Notes under the pieces: generated by a model
Seen by the model: only the letters and a program-made list of their open reading frames with translations
Told to the model about the DNA's origin: nothing
Database searches by the model: none
Origin: Syntrophothermus lipocalidus DSM 12680
GTDB taxonomy: Bacteria; Bacillota; Syntrophomonadia; Syntrophomonadales; Syntrophothermaceae
Assembly (NCBI RefSeq): GCF_000092405.1
Contig: NC_014220.1
Span: forward strand, 248,001 to 312,000
DNA length: 64,000 nucleotides
Direction of reading: 5' to 3'
In this document: in pieces, positions 50,575-59,938 of the stretch
How the letters are laid out: each line of letters opens with the position of its first letter
How positions within the stretch are numbered: the first letter of the stretch is position 1
Translations under genes and position numbers: made by a program

Positions 50575-51711
50575 TCATCGCAGATACAGGATTTTCGTCA
50601 AGAAGTTGCTCCTTCTGATATTGACATCGACCTGCACGGAGACGGGCACGGTAGGGAATATGGTTTCCCAGTTCTTCTCCATGGATTGCCATGCGCGAGG
50701 GTATCTCCGGCTCACAGCCAGCCCTAGACCGAATATGTCAGACTCTAGAGATTGGGCTTTGTAAATTGCCGCCAAGACTTCGTCTTCAATCTGGCGCTCG
50801 CCTTCGGCTTCTAGTTGGGAAATTGTGGGACTAGTCAATAAATCATGGGTGCATTTTTGTTCGTAAAACATTGCGTCGTCCCTAATCTTGATGCTGAACG
50901 CCACTCTGCCGTTTTCCAACCGGGGTATGATTTCTGATCTCGTTCTAAGCATCTCCAACAAGACTGGTTTGCCGTCGAAAGGGCAGGTGACGGTAACCGT
51001 CCCTCCTCTTACCTGTTTGGGGCGCAGCCAGCGGTAACCCCGCGATTCACGGGTATCTAACCATCCTACCAGGTGCCCTTTTCTAAAAACCGCAGTGCCG
51101 GAAAGCCTCAGCGTCTTTTTCCCTGAAGCGTCCGATATAACTTCCACTCCAGGAATTACAGGCTCGATACCGGGAGCCGCGAGCTTGGAAAGCACTTCAT
51201 TGATCCTCACTTCTGTATACACTCCTGTGGTCGGGTCTTGCGATCTTATCATGGCTTTGAGGGCCTGGACAGAAGATTTTTCAATGACCGGAGCGGTTTC
51301 AAGCACCTGGCGAGCTTCTGAACCTCGTGCCACAAAAATATCGGTGTTTTCTCGAAGGTGAGGACTTCGTAACATGAGATCGACCATGTCTACCAGGTTT
51401 CTTGCCATAGCTTCTCCAACAACGAAGGCGGCTATGTGTTCGATAATCTGAACTCTGGGGGATTCTAGGGTTATTCTCCGGCGTCCCACGGACACCGTTT
51501 GGCCGGGGGCAGAAACAACGACGAAAGATGGACCCCTGCTGATGTCAGGCGGTAGCATGAGCTGGAAAGAGGTTAATATATTTTGGTCTGGTAAGAGATC
51601 CATACCCGCCCCACCTATGACAACGGCCTGGGGAAACTCTACACGCCCCCAGCAGCCTGATGTTGCCAAGAGGGAAAAGATAAGAATGAGCAAACATATC
51701 CTTCGCCGCAT
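50575..51711 (-). CDS. Germination lipoprotein, Ger(x)C family (second copy)
   Basis: 378 residues with a lipobox ATSGC (Cys 20) followed by WGRVEFPQAVVIGGAGMD. The central pieces FVVVSAPGQTVSVGRR, FVVGEAMARNLVDMVDLM, FVARGSEARQVL and GTAVFRKGHLVGWLDTRESRGYRWLRP match the other copies. The Cys pair in the middle of the other GerC proteins is replaced by CPFDGKP. The C-terminal domain (QSLESDIFGLGLAVSRRYPR) is intact. RBS AGGGAG lies before the ATG. Confidence 0.9.
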   Translation of the reverse strand: MRRRICLLILIFSLLATSGCWGRVEFPQAVVIGGAGMDLLPDQNILTSFQLMLPPDISRGPSFVVVSAPGQTVSVGRRRITLESPRVQIIEHIAAFVVGEAMARNLVDMVDLMLRSPHLRENTDIFVARGSEARQVLETAPVIEKSSVQALKAMIRSQDPTTGVYTEVRINEVLSKLAAPGIEPVIPGVEVISDASGKKTLRLSGTAVFRKGHLVGWLDTRESRGYRWLRPKQVRGGTVTVTCPFDGKPVLLEMLRTRSEIIPRLENGRVAFSIKIRDDAMFYEQKCTHDLLTSPTISQLEAEGERQIEDEVLAAIYKAQSLESDIFGLGLAVSRRYPRAWQSMEKNWETIFPTVPVSVQVDVNIRRSNFLTKILYLR

Positions 51712-51742
51712 GTTTCAACTCCCTGCTGTGAGGATTCGAGCC

Positions 51743-51890
51743 ACAGACGGACACAGATACTTAGACGCAGATTAACCCAGATTTATAATTATGATTACAA
51801 ATAATAATTAATAATTCATCTGCGTCAATCAGCGTCTAATTAAAAATAGAATCCGTGATCATCTGTGCTAATCTGTGTATATCTGTGGCT
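51743..51890. repeat. Inverted pair of ATCTGTG-type repeats
   Basis: GAGCCACAGACGGACACAGA at 51739-51758 and, inverted, GTGCTAATCTGTGTATATCTGTGGCTC at about 51866-51892, with further ATCTGCGTC-type units (51770-51835) between. The right end reaches the stop codon of the gerC gene at 51891. Nothing else is seen in this 180-base gap. Confidence 0.75.
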
Positions 51891-53072
51891 CTAAAATCTG
51901 TACTGCAACGTTTCAGTGGTGAGGTAACTCCGCCTGATCTCGGATTTGACATGGATCTCGACCTCGAGTGTTGGGAATACCTGGGCCCACTTGCTCTCAA
52001 GGCTGGCCCATTCTTTGGGGTAGCTCTCAAAAACGGCCTGGCCGAAGCCAAAGATATCTGAGTCGAGACTTTGGGCTTTATTGACTGCCGCGCGCACTTG
52101 GCGCGTTATTAATTGGGCGGCTTGCTGCTCGAGTTGAGGGAGTGTTTTAGGAGTCAGGAGCTGGTGAGAACAAGTTTGTTCGTAAAAATTGCCTTCTTCC
52201 TTTATGTCGATGGTTATGATAATTCTTCCATCGCTTATCCGGGGCTTTATCCGGCACTGTGAACGCGTGGTATCGAGCAGTACCGGTTTGCCGCAAAACG
52301 GGCATTTGACAAGTTTGGTGCCTCCAGCCAGGGGGGTCGGACGGAGCCACCTGTATCCCCGCGATTCTTCTTCGTCAAGCCACCCGACCAGGCGGCCTTC
52401 TTTGAAAACCGCCATGCCAGAGAGATGCAGGGCCTTCTTACCGTTCTCGTTGACTATCTCTACTCCTGGAACAGCAGGTTCTATCCCTGGCGTTATGGTT
52501 TTGGTAAGGAAGTCACCCATGTCAGTAGGGGTGTATATACCTATATGCAGATCCTGGTTCTTGATCATGGAAACCAGGGCTGGGCCGGGCAGCTTTTCCA
52601 CCTCCGTCGGCACTTGAAGAACCTGGGCGGCGGTTGAGTTTCGGGCTACAAAGAGGTAGCCGGTTTTACGTATATTACGGTTACGCAGAAAGTAGTCGAC
52701 GGCTCCGCTCAGTCCTTGGCGGCAGAGGTCTTCGCCTAGTAAGTAACAGTAAGCGTGCTGCCAGAGGGGGCTGCGGGGTTGTCTTAAATGCACGTTGCGC
52801 GGTCCTTCGGTGAGGGACCTCCCATCTCTAGAGACTGTCACGAAGGTGGGCGAAGAGCGGGCTGTCTTTGCCCCTTTCTGCTTTCCCGCTTGGGGCGGCA
52901 TTTCAGCAATTTGTTCGGTAAACATGAGATGTCTTTTAGCGGCAGCGTCCCACCCGATTGCAACTACCACAAAATTGTCGTTAATCTCGCGGCTGTCCCA
53001 ACAGCCGGAAACCGAACCTAGGCTAACCAGCACTACTAGCAGAATCAGGTACTTTCTGGTCATTGCATTCAT
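51891..53072 (-). CDS. Germination lipoprotein, Ger(x)C family (first copy)
   Basis: 393 residues. A signal sequence ends at the lipobox SVSGC (Cys near 24), then WDSREINDNFVVVAIGWD. The family blocks are all present: FVTVSRDGRSLTEGPRNVHLRQPRSPLWQHA, FVARNSTAAQVL, GMAVFKEGRLVGWLDEEESRGYRWLRP, and the C-terminal SLDSDIFGFGQAVFESYPKEW. Its start overlaps the end of the gerB gene by 50 bases, so the first receptor set is gerA-gerB-gerC in order. Confidence 0.91.
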   Translation of the reverse strand: MNAMTRKYLILLVVLVSLGSVSGCWDSREINDNFVVVAIGWDAAAKRHLMFTEQIAEMPPQAGKQKGAKTARSSPTFVTVSRDGRSLTEGPRNVHLRQPRSPLWQHAYCYLLGEDLCRQGLSGAVDYFLRNRNIRKTGYLFVARNSTAAQVLQVPTEVEKLPGPALVSMIKNQDLHIGIYTPTDMGDFLTKTITPGIEPAVPGVEIVNENGKKALHLSGMAVFKEGRLVGWLDEEESRGYRWLRPTPLAGGTKLVKCPFCGKPVLLDTTRSQCRIKPRISDGRIIITIDIKEEGNFYEQTCSHQLLTPKTLPQLEQQAAQLITRQVRAAVNKAQSLDSDIFGFGQAVFESYPKEWASLESKWAQVFPTLEVEIHVKSEIRRSYLTTETLQYRF

Positions 53073-54144
53073 TTCTTCGCCACCACGATAGGATTAATAA
53101 AACCAACGGCAAGATTACGGCAAACACCAACATCACCCGGTAGAAAAAGAAATCGTAAAAGAACTTCAATTCAACTGTATTCCTGAACATTGCGATGCTC
53201 AAGGCGCCGATCAGAAGGGCGAACGGTAGCACCAGAAAGCGGTAATCACGCAAACGCACGGCCGCGGCGCTGGTATGGGCAATGACAAAAAGCAAGAGGC
53301 TGGTTTTGACAAAAGCGTTGGTTATCCAAATAGCGACAAACACCGCGTCTACCCTTTCTATAAAATCCCCTACCGAGATGTTCCTTACTACAGAATAAAT
53401 AGGATAAGAAAGAACTCCTGCCAGGTAGTGGTTGAAAACCCCGATGCTGAGCAGAGTAAAAACACATATCCAGAAGGCCGAGGACAGCACACTGCCGAGG
53501 ACGGAAAGGTACGTCCGGCTGCGATTGCTGACAAACGAGGATAAAAAAAACGCGATGTAAGATTCGGCAAAGACATGTGAATGTTTCCAGGCCCCCGGCG
53601 CCAGCGGTAGTATACCTCTTGGTACGAAGGGCAAGAAGTTATTCCAGTCAATGTTGAAGCAAGAAAGAGCTGCTGTGAGCAAAGCCCCAAAAGTGTTAGT
53701 CCAAAAAAAGACTTCGGCTAACCGGCCAATCGTGGCTAGTCCCCGGCGGGCAGCCCAAGCCGCGGCTGCGAGGAGAAAACCGGCAAACACGCTCACCGGT
53801 ACGACAAAAAGCACTACCGAGAGTGCAAACTCGAAAAACATCCGAAGGCCAAGCGCACAGGAAAAGATAAGGAAAAACAAATACGAGAGAATCAAGGCTT
53901 TGGCCAACCACTTTCCCAGGCTTGATTCGAAAAAAGGGACCAGGCCTATGTTTGCCTTGGATGCTAAAGCCGAATAGACCAAGGAATAAGGTAAGGCAAC
54001 CAGAGCACAAAACCAGGCCAGGATCCAGCCGTTGTTGCCGCCGGCTCTGATGAGGTGAGGAGGCTCAAAGATGGCAGTACTGGACATAATCATGAACATC
54101 AAAAGACAGTAGAGCTGAAAAGGGGAAATTCGATTACCCATCAT
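53023..54144 (-). CDS. Spore germination permease, GerAB family (first copy)
   Basis: 373 residues, about ten membrane helices. It begins MMGNRISPFQLYCLLMFMIMSS, the usual GerAB opening. Later ERVDAVFVAIWITNAFVKTSLLL is the helix-8 motif. The ATG at 54144 overlaps the gerA stop codon (TAATG-type coupling); the frame is open further upstream inside gerA but not used. The gene overlaps the gerC start. Confidence 0.9.
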   Translation of the reverse strand: MMGNRISPFQLYCLLMFMIMSSTAIFEPPHLIRAGGNNGWILAWFCALVALPYSLVYSALASKANIGLVPFFESSLGKWLAKALILSYLFFLIFSCALGLRMFFEFALSVVLFVVPVSVFAGFLLAAAAWAARRGLATIGRLAEVFFWTNTFGALLTAALSCFNIDWNNFLPFVPRGILPLAPGAWKHSHVFAESYIAFFLSSFVSNRSRTYLSVLGSVLSSAFWICVFTLLSIGVFNHYLAGVLSYPIYSVVRNISVGDFIERVDAVFVAIWITNAFVKTSLLLFVIAHTSAAAVRLRDYRFLVLPFALLIGALSIAMFRNTVELKFFYDFFFYRVMLVFAVILPLVLLILSWWRRNECNDQKVPDSASSAG

Positions 54145-55688
54145 TACGCCTGCCGCAGCCGGTTCCCTGGGGCCAGTGTTTGGGGACGCCGAACACTGCT
54201 CCACCAGGGACGCCGTACCAGGATGTCTCCCAGGTCTTCCCACCGCATAGGAGCCAAGGGAGCCAGGTAAGGCACTCCAAAGGAGCTGATGGAAGCCAAA
54301 TGAATTAGCAAGAAGATTATGCCTATCATTAAGCCGAAATAACCCAGGAAGGCGGCGGCTATGAGCATCAGGAAACGCACCATGCGAAGAGAAACCCCGG
54401 CGCTGTATACTGGGATGCTGAACGAGCAGATTCCGGTAAAAGCTACTACCACCACCATTGGCGTAGAAACCAGACCGGCGGAAACGGCTGCGTCTCCTAT
54501 GACCAGGGCCCCGACGATACTTATGGCGGGGCCGATGGCGCGAGGCATACGAAGCCCAGCCTCCCGCAGGATTTCGAAGGTGACCTCCATCAAGAAGGCT
54601 TCGAGAAAAGTGGGGAAAGGTATTCCCTCCCGGGCAGCGGCGATGGTCAGAAGCAATGGGGTAGGAATCATTTCCTGGTGATAGGTTATAGTAGCTACGT
54701 AAATCGACGGCAAAAGCAGGGTCGCCAAAAAGGCGATCTGTCGAAGTATCCGAGTCAGGGTCGAAGGTATGTACCGCATGTAGTAGTCTTCCGGTGAGTT
54801 CCAGAACTGGGGGAAGGTTGTGGGTACCACCATGGCCCAGGGGGAACCGTCTACCAGGACCGCGACCCGTCCTTCTAGAAGGTGCCCGACTACCCGGTCT
54901 GGCCGTTCAGTGTGTTCTACTTGAGGAAACAGCGAGAAGCGGTGGTCTTCGATGAGTTCCTCCAGATAACCGACGTCCAGCACCCCATCGATGTCGATTG
55001 TCTGAAGACGTTTTTTTACTTCGTTGACCAGGGAATCCTGAGCTATGTCCTGGATATAGCAGATGACGATGCTGGTGCGGGTAATCCTGCCCAGTACCAT
55101 GCTTTCTGTTTTAAACCGGTTGGTTTTCAGGCGACGGCGGAGGAGCGCGGTGTTGAATCTCAGGGTTTCGGTGAATCCTTCTTTCGGACCCCGGATCAAA
55201 ACTTCTTCATCCGGGCTTTCAACTTTTCGGCTTTCCCAGCTCTTAAAGTCGAGGATCAGGGCTTGAGCGTATCCGTCGATGAGCAGGGCCGCGTCTCCCG
55301 AGGCGGTGAACTCGACTACCTCTTGGAAGGTGGTTGCTTCCTGCAGTTCGGCTGCGGTAAGCAGGTAGTCGCGGACTGCAGTGTAGATGTCGAACGATTT
55401 TGTCTCGGGACTCCGTTTCAGTATATCAAAATCGATCATCAGAGGGCGAAGCACGGCGGTTTCAGCTTCGTTCTTCAGCATCAAGCCGTCGAAGTAAACC
55501 AGGGCTGCGTCTATGCTTAGCTCCCGGCCGAACTTGAACTTCCTCACCACGGCGTCGGAACAGCCTTGAAAAAGCTTCTGCAAATATTGCAGGTTGCTCT
55601 CGAGGGAGGTCGAAAGCTTGCTTGAGATTATTTCTTCATCGGTAGGTTGAATCTCAGGAGAACCGGGACTCCGCGTTATGTATCTCAT
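54144..55688 (-). CDS. gerAA: Spore germination protein GerA
   Basis: 514 residues, the A subunit of the nutrient germinant receptor, in the spore inner membrane. Two cytosolic N-terminal halves (about 1-290) with EGRVAVLVDGSPWAMVVPTTFPQFWNSPEDYYMRY at the junction, then four to five membrane helices (about 300-470) with REGIPFPTFLEAFLMEVTFEILREAGLRMPRAIGPAISIVGALVIGDAAVSAGLVS, the most conserved stretch, and a polar tail with PRRP-like PMRWEDLGDILVRRPWW. ATG 55688 has GAGGAGAT. Single gerA copy for three gerB and three gerC. The 342 bases before it (to 56034) hold no clear sigma-G or sigma-F promoter. Confidence 0.94.
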   Translation of the reverse strand: MRYITRSPGSPEIQPTDEEIISSKLSTSLESNLQYLQKLFQGCSDAVVRKFKFGRELSIDAALVYFDGLMLKNEAETAVLRPLMIDFDILKRSPETKSFDIYTAVRDYLLTAAELQEATTFQEVVEFTASGDAALLIDGYAQALILDFKSWESRKVESPDEEVLIRGPKEGFTETLRFNTALLRRRLKTNRFKTESMVLGRITRTSIVICYIQDIAQDSLVNEVKKRLQTIDIDGVLDVGYLEELIEDHRFSLFPQVEHTERPDRVVGHLLEGRVAVLVDGSPWAMVVPTTFPQFWNSPEDYYMRYIPSTLTRILRQIAFLATLLLPSIYVATITYHQEMIPTPLLLTIAAAREGIPFPTFLEAFLMEVTFEILREAGLRMPRAIGPAISIVGALVIGDAAVSAGLVSTPMVVVVAFTGICSFSIPVYSAGVSLRMVRFLMLIAAAFLGYFGLMIGIIFLLIHLASISSFGVPYLAPLAPMRWEDLGDILVRRPWWSSVRRPQTLAPGNRLRQA

Positions 55689-55931
55689 CGAGATCTCCTC
55701 GCTCTCACAGTTGCTGGTAGCATAGAAAGCTAGCGCCTTTGTTAGTCGGCTGCTTCCAGGCTTTACTTGAACAAAGACGATAATACCGCTTACTAAAGTC
55801 TGTATCAAACCTTGTCATTATATTCAAAAATTGATACTCCATCCAAACAGTGCATAGCGTTTTTTGTTCGACCCCTCAACATCTGGTACAGTTGCTGGAG
55901 GGCCTGCCTAAGTCTAAGCGAGGGGATTGGT

Positions 55932-55944
55932 GTCACGGTGTGAC
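55932..55944. promoter_or_regulatory. Inverted repeat upstream of the Hsp70 cluster
   Basis: GTCAC, GGT, GTGAC: a small perfect dyad about 90 bases before the first gene of the cluster, between it and the divergent gerA. It may be an operator. A TAGAAT at 55977-55982 is a possible -10 but no -35 is spaced for it. Confidence 0.25.
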
Positions 55945-56033
55945 GAGTTTTGGATGCGGCCAGATTCCCGTTGTTGTAGAATTAAGAGGTGAAGCGAAAT
56001 GAGGTTCAGGCTGGTAAGGCATGACAGCACTTG

Positions 56034-56735
56034 ATGGTGAAGAGGATGAGGGCGGTTTTACGCAAACTGGTTGACCGGATTCCTTTGGAAGAAGAGGAAT
56101 ACCGGCGTCTCCTTGCTTATACAGAAACTCTACGTTCCGGTAGCGAGGAATCGTACAGGGTATTCCGCGACAATTACGGTTCCCTGCTGATGGCTGACTA
56201 CGGAATCCGGTTGCCCCGGTTTGCCAGCGGGCGAGCCGAGTTTCTAGAGTACTTGTGTCAGAATTGGGAGGTAGTACAGGCTTTAAAGCTTGGCCCGTTG
56301 CCGGTAAGCACTATGCCGGTAAGCCTACAAGAATACCTGCGAACGGAGTACGGGTCCGAGATCAAGGCCGAACAGGTAAGGGATCTCGTCGAGTGGATTG
56401 AACGGAACCAAACTGCCGGGCACGGGTTGCCCCGGCCCAGGAAGAGGGACCCGGTGCTGGTTTATGAGGTGGGCAACGAAAATAAGGAGATCGGACTGGC
56501 GCAACATTTTAGAAGAATCGCCCGGCACCCGTTTGTCAGCAGGATAGTTAGCGTGCGCTACCTGTCGAGGGGCAAAGCGGCTCAAGACCGTTTCGAGGTG
56601 CGGGGAGAGGATGTCTTATCAGGTATTTTTACCAATAAGGAAAAGTCTATTTACTATTTGGTCTACCTTACCGAAGCTGATCTATGCAAAGCGGCCAATG
56701 CCTGCAATTTACTGAACCACGTTTTCTACGGATAG
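56034..56735 (+). CDS. Uncharacterised protein, first gene of the Hsp70-like cluster
   Basis: 233 residues, soluble, no family recognised. The N-terminal part is helical and charged (LRKLVDRIPLEEEEYRRLLAYTETL); the C-terminal part is more globular (LVYEVGNENKEIGLAQHFRRIARHPFVSRIVSVRYLSRG ... IYYLVYLTEADLCKAANACNLLNHVFYG). No membrane helix or signal. The ATG at 56034 overlaps the stop of an 11-codon leader frame (55999-56034) that has its own ribosome site, which would couple translation. It is divergent from gerA and 90 bases ahead of the next gene. Confidence 0.65.
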   Translation: MVKRMRAVLRKLVDRIPLEEEEYRRLLAYTETLRSGSEESYRVFRDNYGSLLMADYGIRLPRFASGRAEFLEYLCQNWEVVQALKLGPLPVSTMPVSLQEYLRTEYGSEIKAEQVRDLVEWIERNQTAGHGLPRPRKRDPVLVYEVGNENKEIGLAQHFRRIARHPFVSRIVSVRYLSRGKAAQDRFEVRGEDVLSGIFTNKEKSIYYLVYLTEADLCKAANACNLLNHVFYG

Positions 56736-56825
56736 CGTGTGTTATACATGGGATTCCTTAGCACGAGACTGGAACCGGCTTTTTAACCTGACAAACTCTT
56801 GACGGTTGATAGGAGTCAGAGGCTT

Positions 56826-58307
56826 ATGACCATTGGATTGAAGGACATCGTAAAAAGCGTAGCTTCCATAGGCCCGAACGAAGACATTTTCGCATACTGG
56901 AGCCGGGAACTGGAAGGCCGCAAGAGGGTAAGAAGCCTGATATCCAAGGGCGCGAGGCTAGAACTTGAGATTGACCGGGACGTGCTTGACTTTTTGTTTC
57001 GGGTGTTATGTCTGAGCCAGAGCCAGCGCCTCTTGTACCGTGTATTGTGGGATTACTCCGACCAGATGGCTGTTATCAGGTGGCTGGGCGATAGGTCCGA
57101 AGGGTTTAGGCTACGTTTCCTGCAACAACTAGCCGAGCTATGGCCGCAGAAAGACGGTCGAGGCCGACGGGACTTTTTAATAAACATATATACCCCGGCC
57201 CTAACCGATGCCTATCGCCGGTTATTGGCTGGCTTTGATAGTAAAGATATCGATTACCTAATTTCACGGACAGCTAATCCGGAGCTGCGCCGTCTCTTGC
57301 GGGAAGAGAAAGAAAAGATAGAGATTCGAGCGAGAGAATCCCGTCTGGGCGTGGCCATACACAAGGTCAGGGCCCGGGATTTGGACTGCATTTTCGGAAA
57401 TAAGACGGAACTTGCCAAATCGCTGTTGTCTAGCCTTGAGCAGGCCGAAGCCGAACTTTACGAGCATCCTTACCGGGTTGATAGGCTTTTGAAACTCTGT
57501 GAGTGTTGCGTAAGGTTATTTGAACTGGGTTGGATTGAGGACAGCCTGGTTTTGACCGTCGAGACTTACAGCGATTTCATGGAAAGAGGCAGGCTGCAGG
57601 GGAGAGAAGCGGTTCGAGTCTACCGCCGTTTAGATCGTTTGGCCCGGGCCGTCATCCCGGTTTATTGCTTGCTGGAGTTTGGTGAGAACCTGGGGAGGGA
57701 AGTAGAGAAGCTATACCGGTCTTGCCTCAGTCAACTGGTAGTCGAGAACGCATCGCTCGCTTATCTGGAACTTTATGAGCGTTTGCAGGAAGCGAGGAGC
57801 ACGCCTTCGGTGTATCCCCGGTCGGAGGTGGAGAGATTCTGTCTAAGACTAGCCAAGACCAGACCAGATGATGCAATAATCAAATGTCTTAAGGGCAGGG
57901 AACGAGAAGGTGTTGACATTGAGGGCTGTATGCAAGCAGTGGGAGAGCGGATGAAGAGCCGACCCCACGAGGCTTTCGTAATTATGGAGTTCGTACGCCT
58001 GGTGGTCATGCCCGGATTGGACGTTCGAAGGAAGTCTAAGGTGGGCGAATCTATGCTGACCCGTTATTTGGATTTGTGGGGCTGGGTCCCCAACGTTCGT
58101 TTTATGAACCGGGAAATAGCGGAGTCTCTGAGTGCGGTGGCAAAAGGCGAGACCCGGCGACAGGTGTTTGACGTCCTACGCTGGACAGAAGCTTTCGCCA
58201 ACAGAGATAACCAACTCTATTCTAATAAAAAAGAACTGGTTCGGGGCAAGGGCAGTAAAGCAGCTTTGCAGGCGTTTCTCGGCAGGGTTTTGGGGGTGAC
58301 GGATTAG
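56826..58307 (+). CDS. Uncharacterised helical protein, second gene of the Hsp70-like cluster
   Basis: 493 residues, Arg/Glu/Leu-rich, predicted almost wholly alpha-helical, no known motif. Segments such as YWSRELEGRKRVRSLISKGARLELE and a repeat-like middle (RLLKLCECCVRLFELGW, LELYERLQEARS) suggest a solenoid of the TPR or armadillo kind. No membrane helix. ATG 56826 follows AGGAG (56811-56815); the TTG at 56799 is the upstream alternative. The stop overlaps the start of the next gene by one base, so the two are coupled. Confidence 0.65.
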   Translation: MTIGLKDIVKSVASIGPNEDIFAYWSRELEGRKRVRSLISKGARLELEIDRDVLDFLFRVLCLSQSQRLLYRVLWDYSDQMAVIRWLGDRSEGFRLRFLQQLAELWPQKDGRGRRDFLINIYTPALTDAYRRLLAGFDSKDIDYLISRTANPELRRLLREEKEKIEIRARESRLGVAIHKVRARDLDCIFGNKTELAKSLLSSLEQAEAELYEHPYRVDRLLKLCECCVRLFELGWIEDSLVLTVETYSDFMERGRLQGREAVRVYRRLDRLARAVIPVYCLLEFGENLGREVEKLYRSCLSQLVVENASLAYLELYERLQEARSTPSVYPRSEVERFCLRLAKTRPDDAIIKCLKGREREGVDIEGCMQAVGERMKSRPHEAFVIMEFVRLVVMPGLDVRRKSKVGESMLTRYLDLWGWVPNVRFMNREIAESLSAVAKGETRRQVFDVLRWTEAFANRDNQLYSNKKELVRGKGSKAALQAFLGRVLGVTD

Positions 58308-59935
58308 TGGAACCAGAACTATCGAACCTAAAAGAGGCTTGTCAGGCGGTTTTGAACTCGCTCCTCGGCCAGCTCAGAAATGAGATCGAGGAACTGACCT
58401 CGGTTCAAAACCTGTTTTTGCCCTCAGGGACGGTCGATATCGAGGTTTTGGAGGATTATCTGTATCACGTCAACAGCTTTTACTACCGTACCTTCGACCA
58501 GAAGATGATACCTGTGTATATAGAAAAGGTTAACCGGATGATGGCCGAAATTTACCGGGTCAGCAGGCAGGGGGAGCAGGTAAAAAATGACCTTGTCAGC
58601 AACCTGGTGCGTTGTGCCGGGCTTTCCAACCTGCTTAAGCATTTTACTCAGGTCTTGAGCGATCTGGAGCAGGTAATTCAGCAGGAGTTGAAGGCTTTAA
58701 CCGACAACCGTATGAGGGTCAACCGGCAATTAATTGAAGTAGTAGAAGACTTAACCTCCGAGATCAGGTCCTTGGAACAGCAGTTCAACATCGTGGAGAA
58801 AATTCAGAGGGATGCCGAGTGGGCTGAGCTGATCAAAAGCGACGTTAACCTGTTGCCGGCGGTTTGTTGGTGGGAGGAAGGGTGGACAGGTGAACCCGGT
58901 GCCAGGATTCGAGACGAACTGGGGCGTTGGCTGGGACAAGCCGAAACGTTTGTACAAATGCTCGAGGATGTGGCCGCACCTCCTAGGGAGTCGAGGCTCG
59001 GTGATTCCTGGCCCGGCTTGCTTGAAAAGGCTCTAGCGCTGGGTCGGGCCTTGGAGTTCTCTTCGTCCCTACGAAACCTGATACGGGAGACAATAGGCGC
59101 CTGGCTGGAATTTGAAGCGGAGAGATTGGGCTTCTACCAGCGGCAGGTTTCAAGCAACAAGATGGCCGAACACACGGCGAGGTTTGCAGAAGAAGCGAGA
59201 CACCGCTTGGGACAGTGGGTAAAGATTTTTCGGTGCCTTCTTCGGTTTAGCCGCGAAGGCCTCGAACCGGAGATGTTAAGCGAATTCAGGTGGATGAGAT
59301 CACTTGCAGGAGATTATGCCGGATCGATAGCCCGTTTATTGCGAGAGTTTCAGAGGGAACTGGAGGCGCTGGCCGACAAGCTGCAGCGCTACCCGGACCT
59401 CAGTCCCTTGGAGTTGGAGAAGCTTTTCGAGGAAACTGTTTATCGATATGAACAGGAATTGCGCGAACGCTGGTCCAGGGCGAATCTTCCCTGGCCGAGC
59501 CGATTCGGGTACCGGGTCGAGTATACCTTAGAATACCTGGAGCTGATTGATGTCAAGCTCCGCTATCACCGGGAACGGCTGCAGATGTATCTGGAAGCAC
59601 AGGGGCGTTACCGTGAGGTCGCGGAGGGTCTGCGCAGGTGCCGCCAGCTGTTTTCCGGGTTTGGGGAGGATGTAGATAACCTGTTGTCTCCACGCACTCT
59701 GAAACGGGCATGGAAGGACCTGCCGGTAGAGGTCAGGCGCTATCCCATCAAAGTGGGAGAAAAACTGCCCCCGGAGTGCCTGCCGGTTTTGGACAAAGGA
59801 TATGTGGAACGCAAACCGGTTTCCGAAAAGGAGCATCTCGTGGTTCTAGAAGAAAAGGGAGACGTGTTTTGGATACAGGTTGATGGGATTGAGCGCTGGG
59901 AGGTACCTTATCTGGTGGTGGGTATGAAAAGGTAG
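58307..59935 (+). CDS. Uncharacterised coiled-coil protein, third gene of the Hsp70-like cluster
   Basis: 542 residues. The first 170 or so have heptad character (LEQVIQQELKALTDNRMRVNRQLIEVVEDLTSEIRSLEQQFNIVEKI), as do residues 330-430 (LLREFQRELEALADKL, LEKLFEETVYRYEQELRERW). The C-terminal 80 residues form a small beta-rich domain (PIKVGEKLPPECLPVLDKGYVERKPVSEKEHLVVLEEKGDVFWIQVDG), which could bind a ligand or protein. No known family. GTG start overlapping the previous stop; the Hsp70-like gene follows after three bases. Confidence 0.65.
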   Translation: MEPELSNLKEACQAVLNSLLGQLRNEIEELTSVQNLFLPSGTVDIEVLEDYLYHVNSFYYRTFDQKMIPVYIEKVNRMMAEIYRVSRQGEQVKNDLVSNLVRCAGLSNLLKHFTQVLSDLEQVIQQELKALTDNRMRVNRQLIEVVEDLTSEIRSLEQQFNIVEKIQRDAEWAELIKSDVNLLPAVCWWEEGWTGEPGARIRDELGRWLGQAETFVQMLEDVAAPPRESRLGDSWPGLLEKALALGRALEFSSSLRNLIRETIGAWLEFEAERLGFYQRQVSSNKMAEHTARFAEEARHRLGQWVKIFRCLLRFSREGLEPEMLSEFRWMRSLAGDYAGSIARLLREFQRELEALADKLQRYPDLSPLELEKLFEETVYRYEQELRERWSRANLPWPSRFGYRVEYTLEYLELIDVKLRYHRERLQMYLEAQGRYREVAEGLRRCRQLFSGFGEDVDNLLSPRTLKRAWKDLPVEVRRYPIKVGEKLPPECLPVLDKGYVERKPVSEKEHLVVLEEKGDVFWIQVDGIERWEVPYLVVGMKR

Positions 59936-59938
59936 GTA

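Noticed and set aside
54882-55520. Plus-strand frame of 212 codons inside gerA
   Set aside because: Antisense shadow of the strongly supported gerA.
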